NCBI GenBank assembly: GCA_003167415.1
Contig: PMTF01000024.1
Coordinates: 10,174-74,173, forward strand
Direction of reading: 5' to 3'
DNA length: 64,000 nt
Source: Acidimicrobiaceae bacterium
Lineage (GTDB): Bacteria; Actinomycetota; Acidimicrobiia; Acidimicrobiales; RAAP-2
Under the pieces are notes generated by a model that had not been told where the DNA came from, made no database searches, and saw nothing but the letters and a program-made list of their open reading frames with translations. Positions 17,552 to 24,946 of the stretch are shown one piece after another (within the stretch, counting starts at the first letter, position 1; every line of letters starts with the position of its first letter). The position numbers and the translations under genes were made by a program.

Positions 17552-17962
17552 TCAACGAGCGACGGGCTCGAGTGAGGGCGATTGACCCTTCACACGGGTG
17601 ATTGCCACCAGCACAAAAACAGCCACCGGAACAATGAAAGGGCCGATAGTAAAGGCACCAAGTACTACGAGTAAAGCCAACAGGCCAAACACGATCCAAA
17701 CGAGAACGCCGACGCCGCGCTTCTGATTATGCCGTCGGTGCCAAAGTGCGAGTGCAACGATCACGACTCCAACGAAGGGAATCAACAGGGGAGCGAGTAC
17801 TTTGAGGCCGTTTTCTTGGACGAGCGTCAACCCGGGTCCGTTCGATGAGGAGTAGCTATTGACGAAGAATCCGGCGAGAACGAGACCGAGGCTCCAAAGC
17901 GCGGCTAATCCCAACCAGAGCGCCGTCCATCCGTCGAGCGGCCGCGATTCGCTACGCACCAT
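17552..17962 (-). CDS. Small integral membrane protein
   Basis: A 136-residue protein with four hydrophobic helices (near 14-34, 52-72, 84-103, 103-123) and short charged loops such as WHRRHNQKRG. No conserved catalytic residue is visible. A TAGGTT hexamer six bases before its ATG suggests a leaderless transcript. Function unknown. Confidence 0.7.
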   Translation of the reverse strand: MVRSESRPLDGWTALWLGLAALWSLGLVLAGFFVNSYSSSNGPGLTLVQENGLKVLAPLLIPFVGVVIVALALWHRRHNQKRGVGVLVWIVFGLLALLVVLGAFTIGPFIVPVAVFVLVAITRVKGQSPSLEPVAR

Positions 17963-17968
17963 AGCAAC

Positions 17969-17974
17969 AACCTA
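17969..17974 (-). promoter_or_regulatory. Candidate -10 element, leaderless
   Basis: TAGGTT on the minus strand, six bases before the ATG at 17962. Confidence 0.45.
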
Positions 17975-18003
17975 TGGCGCTTTCGCGCGGTAAATGGCGT
18001 GGT

Positions 18004-18429
18004 CTAGTCCGTCGTGTCGACGATGAGCACGGAACAGTTCGCCCCGTGGGCCACCGAATTGGGAACGCTCCCGAGAACGCGGCGCACGCCCTTCATGCCT
18101 CGGTTCCCGACCACGATCAGGTCGGCTCCGACTTCGTCGGCTTTGGCGATCAAAACGTCGGCCGCGTCGCCCTTCGCCGAATGCAGCACCGGCTGGACGT
18201 CGTGCTTCTGGGCGATGAAGGAGAGCGTTTGGAGAAGCGCTCGGCCATCTGCTTCTTTGATGACGACCTTGAACTCGTGAGTATCGGCACCGCCCAACAT
18301 GGTTAATTGCTCGAAGGCCGTGACGATGTGGAGCGTGCCCTTGGACATCGCACAGATTTCGCACGCGGCCTCCACCGCGCGGCGTGCCGTCAGTGAATCA
18401 TCGGCTCCTACCAGGATGACATCGAACAT
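18004..18429 (-). CDS. Universal stress protein (UspA fold)
   Basis: A 141-residue single-domain Usp. It begins MFDVILVGADDSLTARRAVE and ends with the ATP-binding signature VVGNRGMKGVRRVLGSVPNSVAHGANCSVLIV (G-x2-G-x9-G-S/T). The ATG at 18429 has GGAGGAG five bases upstream and is preferred to the GTG two codons earlier. ATP-binding Usp proteins respond to starvation or low oxygen. A perfect palindrome lies about 100 bases upstream. Confidence 0.9.
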   Translation of the reverse strand: MFDVILVGADDSLTARRAVEAACEICAMSKGTLHIVTAFEQLTMLGGADTHEFKVVIKEADGRALLQTLSFIAQKHDVQPVLHSAKGDAADVLIAKADEVGADLIVVGNRGMKGVRRVLGSVPNSVAHGANCSVLIVDTTD

Positions 18430-18526
18430 TCTCACTCCTCCGGTTGTTGCCTGTCACATCAAGGCGATTCCCACCTTCGCACGAAGAATAGTTGGTGGTT
18501 CCCTTGGAGCACTGGTGCGATTAATC

Positions 18527-18547
18527 AGTTTCGGGTGACCCGAAACT
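18527..18547. promoter_or_regulatory. 21-bp perfect palindrome upstream of usp
   Basis: AGTTTCGGGT, one central G and ACCCGAAACT form perfect 10-bp arms. It lies between the stop of the DinB-like gene and the start of the universal stress protein gene, both minus-strand. No T-run follows, so an operator for the usp gene is more likely than a terminator. Confidence 0.4.
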
Positions 18548-18579
18548 TCTGTCGCCGTGTCGGAAATGGTCCACGCTCT

Positions 18580-19104
18580 TTAGAGGCCGGCCTCTTCCAG
18601 CCACTTCCAGTGCATTCGACCGTGATCGGCGTTCGTGCCCAAGACAGCGCCGACCGTGCCGTCGGCCCAGGGTGCTCCGGGGAGGACCTCTTCGAGTTGG
18701 CCATCGCTCAGTTCGGCGAGGAGCCGCAACGTCGCGCCTCGCTCTGCGGCCGTGAGCGCCACGACCTCGCTGAATGAGTCATCGTGGTGGGCGACTTGCC
18801 ACTCTTCGGTCTGGGCGTGAACGATGGCCATGATTTGGTCCCGAGTACGGGGTTCACCCAGGTCGTCGTTCAAGAGTCCGACTGGATTCGCGCTACCGGC
18901 GAAGTGTCGTCGCACCATCGCGTTGAAATTGCCCTCGATCAGGGCTAGGTGGGCGAGGTGATCGAGAGCAGTCCACTCATTCTCGGGATCGTGCTCGCTT
19001 TGAGTGAGCGGACGCCGCAACTGTTCATCGCTCAGTGCTTCATACTTCGCGAGCAGCCAGTTCCGACCCTCGTTGAGCTTGGTCTCGATTTCGACTCGGT
19101 TCAT
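18580..19104 (-). CDS. DinB / maleylpyruvate-isomerase-like four-helix protein
   Basis: A 174-residue soluble helical protein. The text WTALDHLAHLALIEGNFNAMVRRHF and a C-terminal DHGRMHWKWLEEAGL fit DinB-like four-helix bundles with metal-binding histidines (likely one in DHLAHL and one in DHGRMH). The ATG at 19104 has AGGGGG just upstream; longer upstream frames are unsupported. It is divergent from the MarR gene and shares a 99-base intergenic region holding a palindrome, so it may be under MarR control too. Confidence 0.8.
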   Translation of the reverse strand: MNRVEIETKLNEGRNWLLAKYEALSDEQLRRPLTQSEHDPENEWTALDHLAHLALIEGNFNAMVRRHFAGSANPVGLLNDDLGEPRTRDQIMAIVHAQTEEWQVAHHDDSFSEVVALTAAERGATLRLLAELSDGQLEEVLPGAPWADGTVGAVLGTNADHGRMHWKWLEEAGL

Positions 19105-19162
19105 GGCGCCCCCTAGGTGTTTACCGTAGAACACGGGAGAGCCGAGGCCCGGCGAGTGAAAA

Positions 19163-19188
19163 GTAGTTGCTTGCTGGCAAGCAACTAC
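19163..19188. promoter_or_regulatory. Perfect 26-bp palindrome, probable MarR operator
   Basis: GTAGTTGCTTGC, a 2-base centre TG, and GCAAGCAACTAC are perfectly complementary 12-bp arms. The site ends three bases before the -10 hexamer of the MarR gene and so covers its -35/spacer region. TTGC/GCAA arms are typical MarR-family recognition sequences. Binding by the adjacent regulator would shut off the MarR-MFS operon, and possibly the divergent DinB gene. Confidence 0.75.
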
Positions 19189-19191
19189 CGA

Positions 19192-19197
19192 TAGACT
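19192..19197 (+). promoter_or_regulatory. Candidate -10 element, leaderless, of the MarR-MFS operon
   Basis: TAGACT exactly six bases before the MarR ATG and directly after the palindromic operator. Confidence 0.6.
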
Positions 19198-19203
19198 GGT
19201 TCC

Positions 19204-19668
19204 ATGTCTGACGCCACACGAGAACCAAGTGAGAAGGAACGACAACTCGCCGAGCACCTTCGCGTCGCCCTCGGACGGCTCAATCGAAGCCTTCGTCTCA
19301 CCCAGACGCAGAAGGATCTTTCCTCCAGCCAACGTGAGGTGTTGATGGCCATTGCGCGTGCCGGATCGTTGCGCTTGTCGGAACTTGCGCGAGAAGAAGG
19401 TCTGAACACGACCATGTTGTCGCGCATCATCGCGAAACTCGAAGCGGCCGGGATGGTCTCTCGCTCGTGCGATCCGAAGGACGCTCGCGTCATCCATCTC
19501 GCCGCGACACCGGAGGGACTGGCGCTTCGCGAGACGATTCGCAGCGAGCGCAATAACGCCTTGTTGTTTGCCCTCGGCTGTCTCTCGAAAGAGGATAAGA
19601 ACGCGTTGAGCGCCGCGACGCCGGCGCTCGAGAAGATCGTCGCCACTCTCCGGGACCGCGACGAATGA
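19204..19668 (+). CDS. MarR-family transcriptional regulator
   Basis: A 154-residue winged-helix regulator: LSSSQREVLMAIARAGSLRLSELAREEG (helix-turn-helix), then MLSRIIAKLEAAGMVSRSCDPKDARVIHLAATPEG, the classic MarR recognition helix and wing. It overlaps the MFS transporter gene by ATGA and has a perfect palindrome upstream, so it probably autorepresses the operon until a drug-like ligand binds. Confidence 0.92.
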   Translation: MSDATREPSEKERQLAEHLRVALGRLNRSLRLTQTQKDLSSSQREVLMAIARAGSLRLSELAREEGLNTTMLSRIIAKLEAAGMVSRSCDPKDARVIHLAATPEGLALRETIRSERNNALLFALGCLSKEDKNALSAATPALEKIVATLRDRDE

Positions 19669-20945
19669 ACGTCAAGGTATCGGCGCGACGAACCTTCTCG
19701 TCACTTTCCAACCACAACTATCGCAAGTACTTCTTCGGCCAGACGACCTCGCTGATCGGCACGTGGATGCAGATGACCGCGCAGTCGTGGTTGGTCTTTA
19801 CCTTGACGCACTCGGCCACGGACATCGGGTTCGTCGTGGCTCTTCAGACGTTGCCGGTCCTCCTCCTCGGCCCCTACGGGGGAGTGGTCGCCGACCGCGT
19901 CGACAAGCGACGTCTGATGATCGTCTTGCAGGGGATGATGGGCGTCCAAGCGGCGATCCTGGCCGTCCTGTCGCTGACCCATGTCGTCACGTATCTCGAC
20001 GTCTGCATCTTGGCGATCGTGCTGGGGCTGAACAATGCTTTCGAGAACCCGTCGCGCCAGTCCTTCATGATGGAGATGGTCGGACCGAAGGACCTGCGCA
20101 ACGCCGTCAGCCTGAACTCGACCATGAACAACGTGGCGCGCGCCGTCGGCCCGGCCATCGCGGGCATCCTTATCGCCTCTTTCGGTGAAGGGTGGTGCTT
20201 CGCCATCAACGCCGTGAGCTTCGTCGCGGTCGTCTTTTCGCTCATGATTATGGACCTATCGATACTCACTCCCAGCGTGCCCACCGAACGGGCGAAGGGA
20301 CAGTTACGTGAAGGGTTCCGCTACGTTGCCGCAACGCCGAAGTTGTTATACCCACTGATCATGATGGCGCTCGTCGGCATGTTGGCCTACGAGTTCCAGG
20401 TGACTTTGCCCATTGTGGCCGGCCGGGTCTTTCACGGCAACTCCGAGGTCTACGGCGTCCTGATGGCCTCGATGGGAGTAGGTGCGGTCATCGGCGGACT
20501 CTGGACCGCGTCCAAAGGGAAGACCGGAACCCGAGCGATCACCCGCGCCGCCCTTTTCTTTGGGGTGTTCATCACTTTGGCAGCACTTTCACCCAAGATC
20601 GGTATTGAATGCTTCGCGCTCGCCCTCGTTGGCTTCACGAGCGTTGCCTTCCTTTCCATGACGAACTCGACGCTGCAACTGGAGACCGACCCTCAGATGC
20701 GTGGACGAGTGATGGCGCTCTGGGCGGTTGCCTTCATGGGAACCACGCCCATTGGCGGTCCACTGATCGGCTGGATCACCAGCGAAACCAATGCTCGAAT
20801 GGGTCTCGGCGTTGGGGCGGCGTCGTGCTTTGTCGCCGCAGGAATTGGCTGGCTCACAATTCGACATTTTCGCGCTAGCGCAGCGATATCGACTTCAAAA
20901 GTGGTCAGTGAGACGATTGCGAGCGATCCGCTCGTTGTGGACTGA
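19665..20945 (+). CDS. MFS transporter (enterobactin-exporter/DHA3-like)
   Basis: A 426-residue transporter with about twelve hydrophobic helices. RTFSSLSNHNYRKYFFGQTTSLIGTWMQ at the start and NTLQLETDP-type text (NSTLQLETDPQMRGRVMALW) in the second half are typical of the DHA3/MFS_3 exporters. GGVVADRVDKRRLMI is motif A. Translationally coupled to the MarR regulator, so drug or metabolite export is the likely job. Confidence 0.9.
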   Translation: MNVKVSARRTFSSLSNHNYRKYFFGQTTSLIGTWMQMTAQSWLVFTLTHSATDIGFVVALQTLPVLLLGPYGGVVADRVDKRRLMIVLQGMMGVQAAILAVLSLTHVVTYLDVCILAIVLGLNNAFENPSRQSFMMEMVGPKDLRNAVSLNSTMNNVARAVGPAIAGILIASFGEGWCFAINAVSFVAVVFSLMIMDLSILTPSVPTERAKGQLREGFRYVAATPKLLYPLIMMALVGMLAYEFQVTLPIVAGRVFHGNSEVYGVLMASMGVGAVIGGLWTASKGKTGTRAITRAALFFGVFITLAALSPKIGIECFALALVGFTSVAFLSMTNSTLQLETDPQMRGRVMALWAVAFMGTTPIGGPLIGWITSETNARMGLGVGAASCFVAAGIGWLTIRHFRASAAISTSKVVSETIASDPLVVD

Positions 20946-20946
20946 C

Positions 20947-21942
20947 TCAGCGACTGAGGATCATCAGATCGAGGAGCGCCTCCTTGATCGCGGGTCGACT
21001 GGCGAAGACGAGCAGGAGTGCCGCCTCTCGGCTGGTGCGCTCGCCGATGTCTCCTGAGATTGCGGACCGACTGCCACGCGATACTGCGAGCACGTGAGCG
21101 GCTCGCACCGCGAGCTCCGTCGCCCGAGCGCGTGCGACCGCGACATCTGTGGTTTCGTACGCGTCGAGGTCGTCGCGACATCGACGCAACTCATCGTCGA
21201 GCGATGTCGGACCGAGCAGTTCACAACATCGACGGGCGACACCGAGGGCGAGTGAGCCATTGACGCGCAGTCCTTCGGGTCGTTCGAGTCCCGGTGCAAA
21301 CGGCTGGCTACTCACGTAACAAGTGCGGGGTAAGTGGAAATCGGTGAATACGAGTTGGACCGTTGAGGATGCATTCATCGCCGAAAGTTGATGACGGGCT
21401 ACCTCGAGCCCTGATTTGTCGTTCGCTTCCATCACAAAGCTGACAACTGTGTCGTCTGACTGGCGCGCCGTGAGGAAAAGGACGTCAACGATTCCCCAGC
21501 CGCTGACCCAAGGAGCGTCACCATCGAGTCGCCATCCATCCTTCGTCTCGGTCGCCTTCAAGCGGGCCGGTCCAGGAAGGAGTCCGCTGAGTGCGACACC
21601 ACTTTTCAATTGTCCACTTACGACGTGCGGCAACAGTTCGCGAATTCCCTCAGGTGTTGCCGGATCAAGAAGAGCGGCGAGCAGCCGGAAATGCTGGATC
21701 CACACAAAAGTCGTCGTGAGGCACGCCGAGGAGAGATCTTCAACGATTGCGCACACGGCGTCAAGATCGAGCTCAAGTCCGCCCATCGAAGTCGGAGCGA
21801 ATGCCCCGTAGAGTCCACAGGCCGCCAGGGAGTCGAAGTGATGGGTTGGTATCGATTCCGAGGCGTCAATTTCGGGAGCGCTTACTCTGAGTTGATCGGC
21901 GACTTCATCAATCCGTTCCCAAATTTCGTGCGAAGAATTCAC
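20947..21942 (-). CDS. Acyl-CoA dehydrogenase-family protein, short and divergent
   Basis: A 331-residue protein with the acyl-CoA dehydrogenase N-terminal and middle-domain pattern (LAACGLYGAFAPTSMGGLEL; DGWRLDGDAPWVSGWG; TVQLVFTDFHLPRTCYV) but about 50 residues shorter than usual. The C-terminal helical domain is poorly conserved and lacks the terminal GG-x-G region. It may be a flavoprotein monooxygenase-like relative or a non-standard dehydrogenase. GTG start. It sits beside the left edge of the accessory block. Confidence 0.75.
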   Translation of the reverse strand: MNSSHEIWERIDEVADQLRVSAPEIDASESIPTHHFDSLAACGLYGAFAPTSMGGLELDLDAVCAIVEDLSSACLTTTFVWIQHFRLLAALLDPATPEGIRELLPHVVSGQLKSGVALSGLLPGPARLKATETKDGWRLDGDAPWVSGWGIVDVLFLTARQSDDTVVSFVMEANDKSGLEVARHQLSAMNASSTVQLVFTDFHLPRTCYVSSQPFAPGLERPEGLRVNGSLALGVARRCCELLGPTSLDDELRRCRDDLDAYETTDVAVARARATELAVRAAHVLAVSRGSRSAISGDIGERTSREAALLLVFASRPAIKEALLDLMILSR

Positions 21943-21968
21943 ATTATGACGCTTAAAATCAGCCGTCG

Positions 21969-21974
21969 TAGGCT
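21969..21974 (+). promoter_or_regulatory. Candidate -10 element, leaderless
   Basis: TAGGCT six bases before the GTG of the EVE/HNH gene. Confidence 0.45.
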
Positions 21975-21980
21975 TCCGTC

Positions 21981-22961
21981 GTGACGTACTGGTGGGTGAA
22001 TCAGAATCAAACGTGGCGAGATGAGATATTCGGGGAGTACCTGTGGTCTCCGAAACTTGATGCCAAAGGTCGCCATACTCATTTTTACGACAATATGACT
22101 CGATTGAGGTCCGGCGACATTGTCTTGTCTCATTTCAACGGTGCCCTGAGATACGCCGGTGTCGTAGAAAGTCCAGCGATTTCAGACCGGAAGCCAGATT
22201 TTGGCTTTCGTGGCAGTAATTGGTCTGATGATGGCTGGACCGTCAGAATGCGGTTTATTGAGCTCACGAGTCCGGTCAAGCCGCAAGATGAACTCGCTTT
22301 GTACCTTCAAGTAGCGCCCGAGCGATTCGGGCCAATGAATAGTCAAGGTCGCGTGAATCAGCAGTACCTCTTCGAGGTACCCGCAATACTGGGCACTCAA
22401 TACTTAGGTGCCGCGGGACTCAATGAGGACGCGGTCAAATCTGCTGTTCGCTACGACCCTACGATTGAGCGACTAGTTCAAGACGCCGAAGAGGTTCTGA
22501 CGGATCCAGAACTCACCCCGACTGAAAAACATGTATTGGCAACGGCTCGGGTTGGCCAAGGGATGTTCAAGGAACAAGTTCGGCGATTCGAGCCATTTTG
22601 TCGAATCACGGGACTATCGGATTCGAAGTACTTGATTGCGAGCCACATGAGGCCCTGGCGCGATTCGAACAATGCCGAACGTCTGGATGGGCACAATGGG
22701 CTGCTTCTCTCGCCACACGTCGACCATCTCTTCGATCGAGGTCTCATCACCTTTAAGAATTCAGGTCAACCAGTAATTTCCATACAGGTCAATTCCACGG
22801 TGCCCGAACTCTGGAATCTTGACCTCAATCGGCAAGGCAAGCGTTTCAGTCTCGAACAAGTTCCGTATCTCGAGTATCACCGAGACGTGATATTTCGCGA
22901 CAATCAGCTTCCCCGAACACGATCACATCTGGAATCTGACGGCGAGGTCGCCGGTCTCTGA
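21981..22961 (+). CDS. EVE-like/HNH endonuclease, probable modification-dependent restriction enzyme
   Basis: A 326-residue two-domain protein. Residues 1-140 (MTYWWVNQNQTWRDE, GYLWSP-like GEYLWSPK, then RSGDIVLSHFNGALRYAGVV) look like the EVE/PUA-type reader fold that flips and binds modified cytosine. Residues 205-255 form an HNH nuclease with H222 (ASHMRPW), N239 (DGHNGLLLS) and H249 (VDHLFDRG), of the HNH_2 type. Known proteins of this architecture cut phage DNA carrying modified bases. GTG start after a TAGGCT hexamer. It is the first gene of the defence block. Confidence 0.82.
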   Translation: MTYWWVNQNQTWRDEIFGEYLWSPKLDAKGRHTHFYDNMTRLRSGDIVLSHFNGALRYAGVVESPAISDRKPDFGFRGSNWSDDGWTVRMRFIELTSPVKPQDELALYLQVAPERFGPMNSQGRVNQQYLFEVPAILGTQYLGAAGLNEDAVKSAVRYDPTIERLVQDAEEVLTDPELTPTEKHVLATARVGQGMFKEQVRRFEPFCRITGLSDSKYLIASHMRPWRDSNNAERLDGHNGLLLSPHVDHLFDRGLITFKNSGQPVISIQVNSTVPELWNLDLNRQGKRFSLEQVPYLEYHRDVIFRDNQLPRTRSHLESDGEVAGL

Positions 22962-23464
22962 ACCGGGTACGTACATTTAACTGGTCTCGCAGTGGGTCCT
23001 TGGCCTGTTCGCGCGCAAAGTGTCGGTCCGAACGGCATTCGTAATGGTCCTAGTGTTGCGCCGGCCGGGACTTGAATCTGGAACCTGTTGATTAAGAGTC
23101 AGTTGAATGGCATGCGCCTGACGAGCAGATTTTGTGTAGTGCTGATTAGCTGGCATCCTCGTAGTGGGCGAGTGAGCATGGTTTGCGGACGTTTGTGTGG
23201 ACTGAGCGGGAAAAGTGTTGACAAATGTGTTGACATCGGTACGGCAAGAAGTGCGCCGTTACCCTAGGGCCAGGTTCGAATCCAATCGGTTGCACGGCGA
23301 CACTTAAATCGGGGTTTATACGTAACCGTTTCAGAATGTCACACTCACTCTCCTGAAGGGAACGTATCGCAGCCCTTCGTTCGCAGGTTCGAAATACTCC
23401 GGAACGGGCAGGCGCGAAGGAGTTATGGCGAGTTGTAAGGGGTCGCGCGTTAGATTCCCGCGAA
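22962..23464. other. 503-base gap at island left edge
   Basis: No credible gene is seen. The stretch holds the tRNA-Lys 3' fragment described separately, and near 23,270 a short GGTTCGAATCC motif that looks like a lone tRNA T-arm but does not fold into a tRNA. Its character is that of a recombination scar. Confidence 0.5.
23057..23105 (-). pseudogene. tRNA-Lys(CTT) 3'-half fragment
   Basis: Read on the minus strand this gives an anticodon loop with CTCTTAA, a variable loop, a T-loop TTCAAGT and the acceptor 3' strand CCGGCGC followed by A. The T-stem has two mispairs, and the 5' half (acceptor 5' strand, D-arm) is absent. A lone tRNA 3' half is what site-specific integrases leave at the far end of an inserted element. 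Confidence 0.7.
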
Positions 23465-24769
23465 CTACCGCTTGGCCGCCGTCTTACGCGACGGAGCCTT
23501 CTTCGCCGCCGCCTTACGCGCCGGAGCCTTCTTCGCCGCCGCCTTACGCGTCGGAGCCTTCTTCGCCGCCGCCTTACGCGTCGGAGCCTTCTTCGCCGCC
23601 GCCTTACGCGCCGGAGCCTTCTTCGCCGTTGCCGGACCAATAGTCCTTGAAAGTTGAGGTTTGACCTGTGGAATCCTTATGAAGTTATCTGGATTGAGAA
23701 TCGCCCTCTGCGAAATGAATGATGTAATTGGCGCAGCCAATGAGAGACCTGCGACTTCGCTCAGATTGCCAATCGTGCCACTCGCGGTTAGCCAGCCAGC
23801 ATTAGCGTCCCTCTTTAATTTTATGACTAAGCGTGAAGCATCTTCAGAGTCGAATAGGCGACCAATTTGGGCGTTGGTAGCCCCAGAAATGTAAGTCCCA
23901 ACCACGTGGTCCACATCGGCTCGGCCCAGCATCCTTGACAAACTGGATCCGAAGTCATATTCGCTCAACCTCTTGTTCAGCACGCCGTACGTAAAAGACT
24001 TCCCCTCGGGGACAGCCAACCAGTCCCTGTAGCTTTTAAACGCTGTAAGCGGAATGGCGTCGCCGGATTTGTAGGTCCCAGTCACGCCGTCGAGAACCAG
24101 ACCGTCTTTACTCCGGCCAATGACTTTCAGTTCTTCTGATCCCGTAGGAAACTTTACGTAATATCGAGATTGTGGCGTCGGTTCTGGGCAGCATCGCGAG
24201 TCATAGGCGGTAAACGTCCGAAAGGCGATCGAGGTGGAACCGACCTGTGGACTAGCAATGGACGTTCCGCTAAACAACTTTGCGTGAGGACCAGAAACTT
24301 CGAGTACGTGAACCAGCTGCCAAAGGGCAACCGACAGCCGCTTGCACGGAATCTCTTTGAATTTTCGTGTGATGGTTTTGGTAGATGCTGTCGTTTGGCT
24401 GAACGTATCTTGTACCGAGCGAGAAAGACCGACGCCTACTGCCACGGCGTGGATCGGAGGAAGCAAGAGCGACAAATTCGCATCGAGAGTTTTCTTTGTG
24501 GTTTTCTCCGAACCAACTGACCACGAAGTTTCAAATTCGGGGTCTCCTTGACCACACTCGAAGTCCGTGGACTCTACAAGCTGCCATCTCTTGTGCCAAG
24601 CGATTGTACTTTCTTTATTCTTCGGGAATGCCCGTTGTGTAACGGTCCACGATATTCGGTCGAAAGGATCACCTTGATTTGATGAGATGTTTCCATTCCG
24701 ATCGAATGCCGGGATTCGATCTGTTCCTCCGAAATAACCTTCGGATCCGTCATCTTCCGCCTCGGCCAT
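23465..24769 (-). CDS. Uncharacterised protein with AKKAP-repeat basic tail
   Basis: A 434-residue protein in two parts. Residues 1-375 match no family I can name; a Ser/Thr-rich alternating section (about 70-150) runs from WSVGSEKTTKK through LPPIHAVAVGVGLSRSVQDT to IPCKRLSVALWQLVHVLEVSG, a pattern reminiscent of aerolysin/ETX-MTX2 pore-forming proteins. The last 55 residues are five decapeptides AAAKKAP(A/T/S)RK, like histone H1/HupB tails, which bind DNA. A GGGGGGA ribosome site precedes the ATG. A pore-like body with a nucleic-acid-binding tail is unusual; its function is unknown, though its place in the island suggests defence or competition. Confidence 0.7.
   Translation of the reverse strand: MAEAEDDGSEGYFGGTDRIPAFDRNGNISSNQGDPFDRISWTVTQRAFPKNKESTIAWHKRWQLVESTDFECGQGDPEFETSWSVGSEKTTKKTLDANLSLLLPPIHAVAVGVGLSRSVQDTFSQTTASTKTITRKFKEIPCKRLSVALWQLVHVLEVSGPHAKLFSGTSIASPQVGSTSIAFRTFTAYDSRCCPEPTPQSRYYVKFPTGSEELKVIGRSKDGLVLDGVTGTYKSGDAIPLTAFKSYRDWLAVPEGKSFTYGVLNKRLSEYDFGSSLSRMLGRADVDHVVGTYISGATNAQIGRLFDSEDASRLVIKLKRDANAGWLTASGTIGNLSEVAGLSLAAPITSFISQRAILNPDNFIRIPQVKPQLSRTIGPATAKKAPARKAAAKKAPTRKAAAKKAPTRKAAAKKAPARKAAAKKAPSRKTAAKR
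23475..23624 (-). repeat. 30-bp coding tandem repeat, five copies
   Basis: Five head-to-tail copies of a 30-base unit, differing at only a few bases, encode the AKKAP decapeptides at the C-terminus of the protein above. Such arrays change copy number by slippage, so tail length may vary between strains. It is not a CRISPR array because there are no spacers. Confidence 0.9.
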
Positions 24770-24809
24770 TTGTCCCCCCGTCTACGTGCACCGAGTAACT
24801 AAGCCGGTG

Positions 24810-24921
24810 CTACCCGTACGCCGCCATCGTATACACGGATCGACAGTCATCCCATTAACTGTCGAACGCCTATCGGGAGGCAACATCAAATTTCTGGGAT
24901 AGATCAGCCATGTGAAAGTTG
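24810..24921 (-). pseudogene. Eroded remnant of a second hsdR 3' end
   Basis: Minus-strand translation gives LSQKFDV, a stop, AFDS, a stop, then WDDCRSVYTMAA and a final stop. The intact HsdR at 26,672 ends AQKCDV, VFDS, WDDGRSVYTVAA. The match keeps both order and spacing but carries two in-frame stops, so this is the decayed C-terminus of another type I restriction subunit. It lies between the AKKAP-tail gene and the Mrr pseudogene. Confidence 0.8.
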
Positions 24922-24946
24922 CCGGCATTCAACTCTCTTCGGACTA

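Noticed and set aside
23263-23300. Possible further tRNA with GGTTCGAATCC
   Set aside because: Only a T-loop-like string is present; the T-stem does not pair and no other arm is found.
23475-23624. Direct repeats resembling a CRISPR array
   Set aside because: The copies are head to tail without spacers and stay in frame as AKKAP decapeptides; this is a coding tandem repeat.
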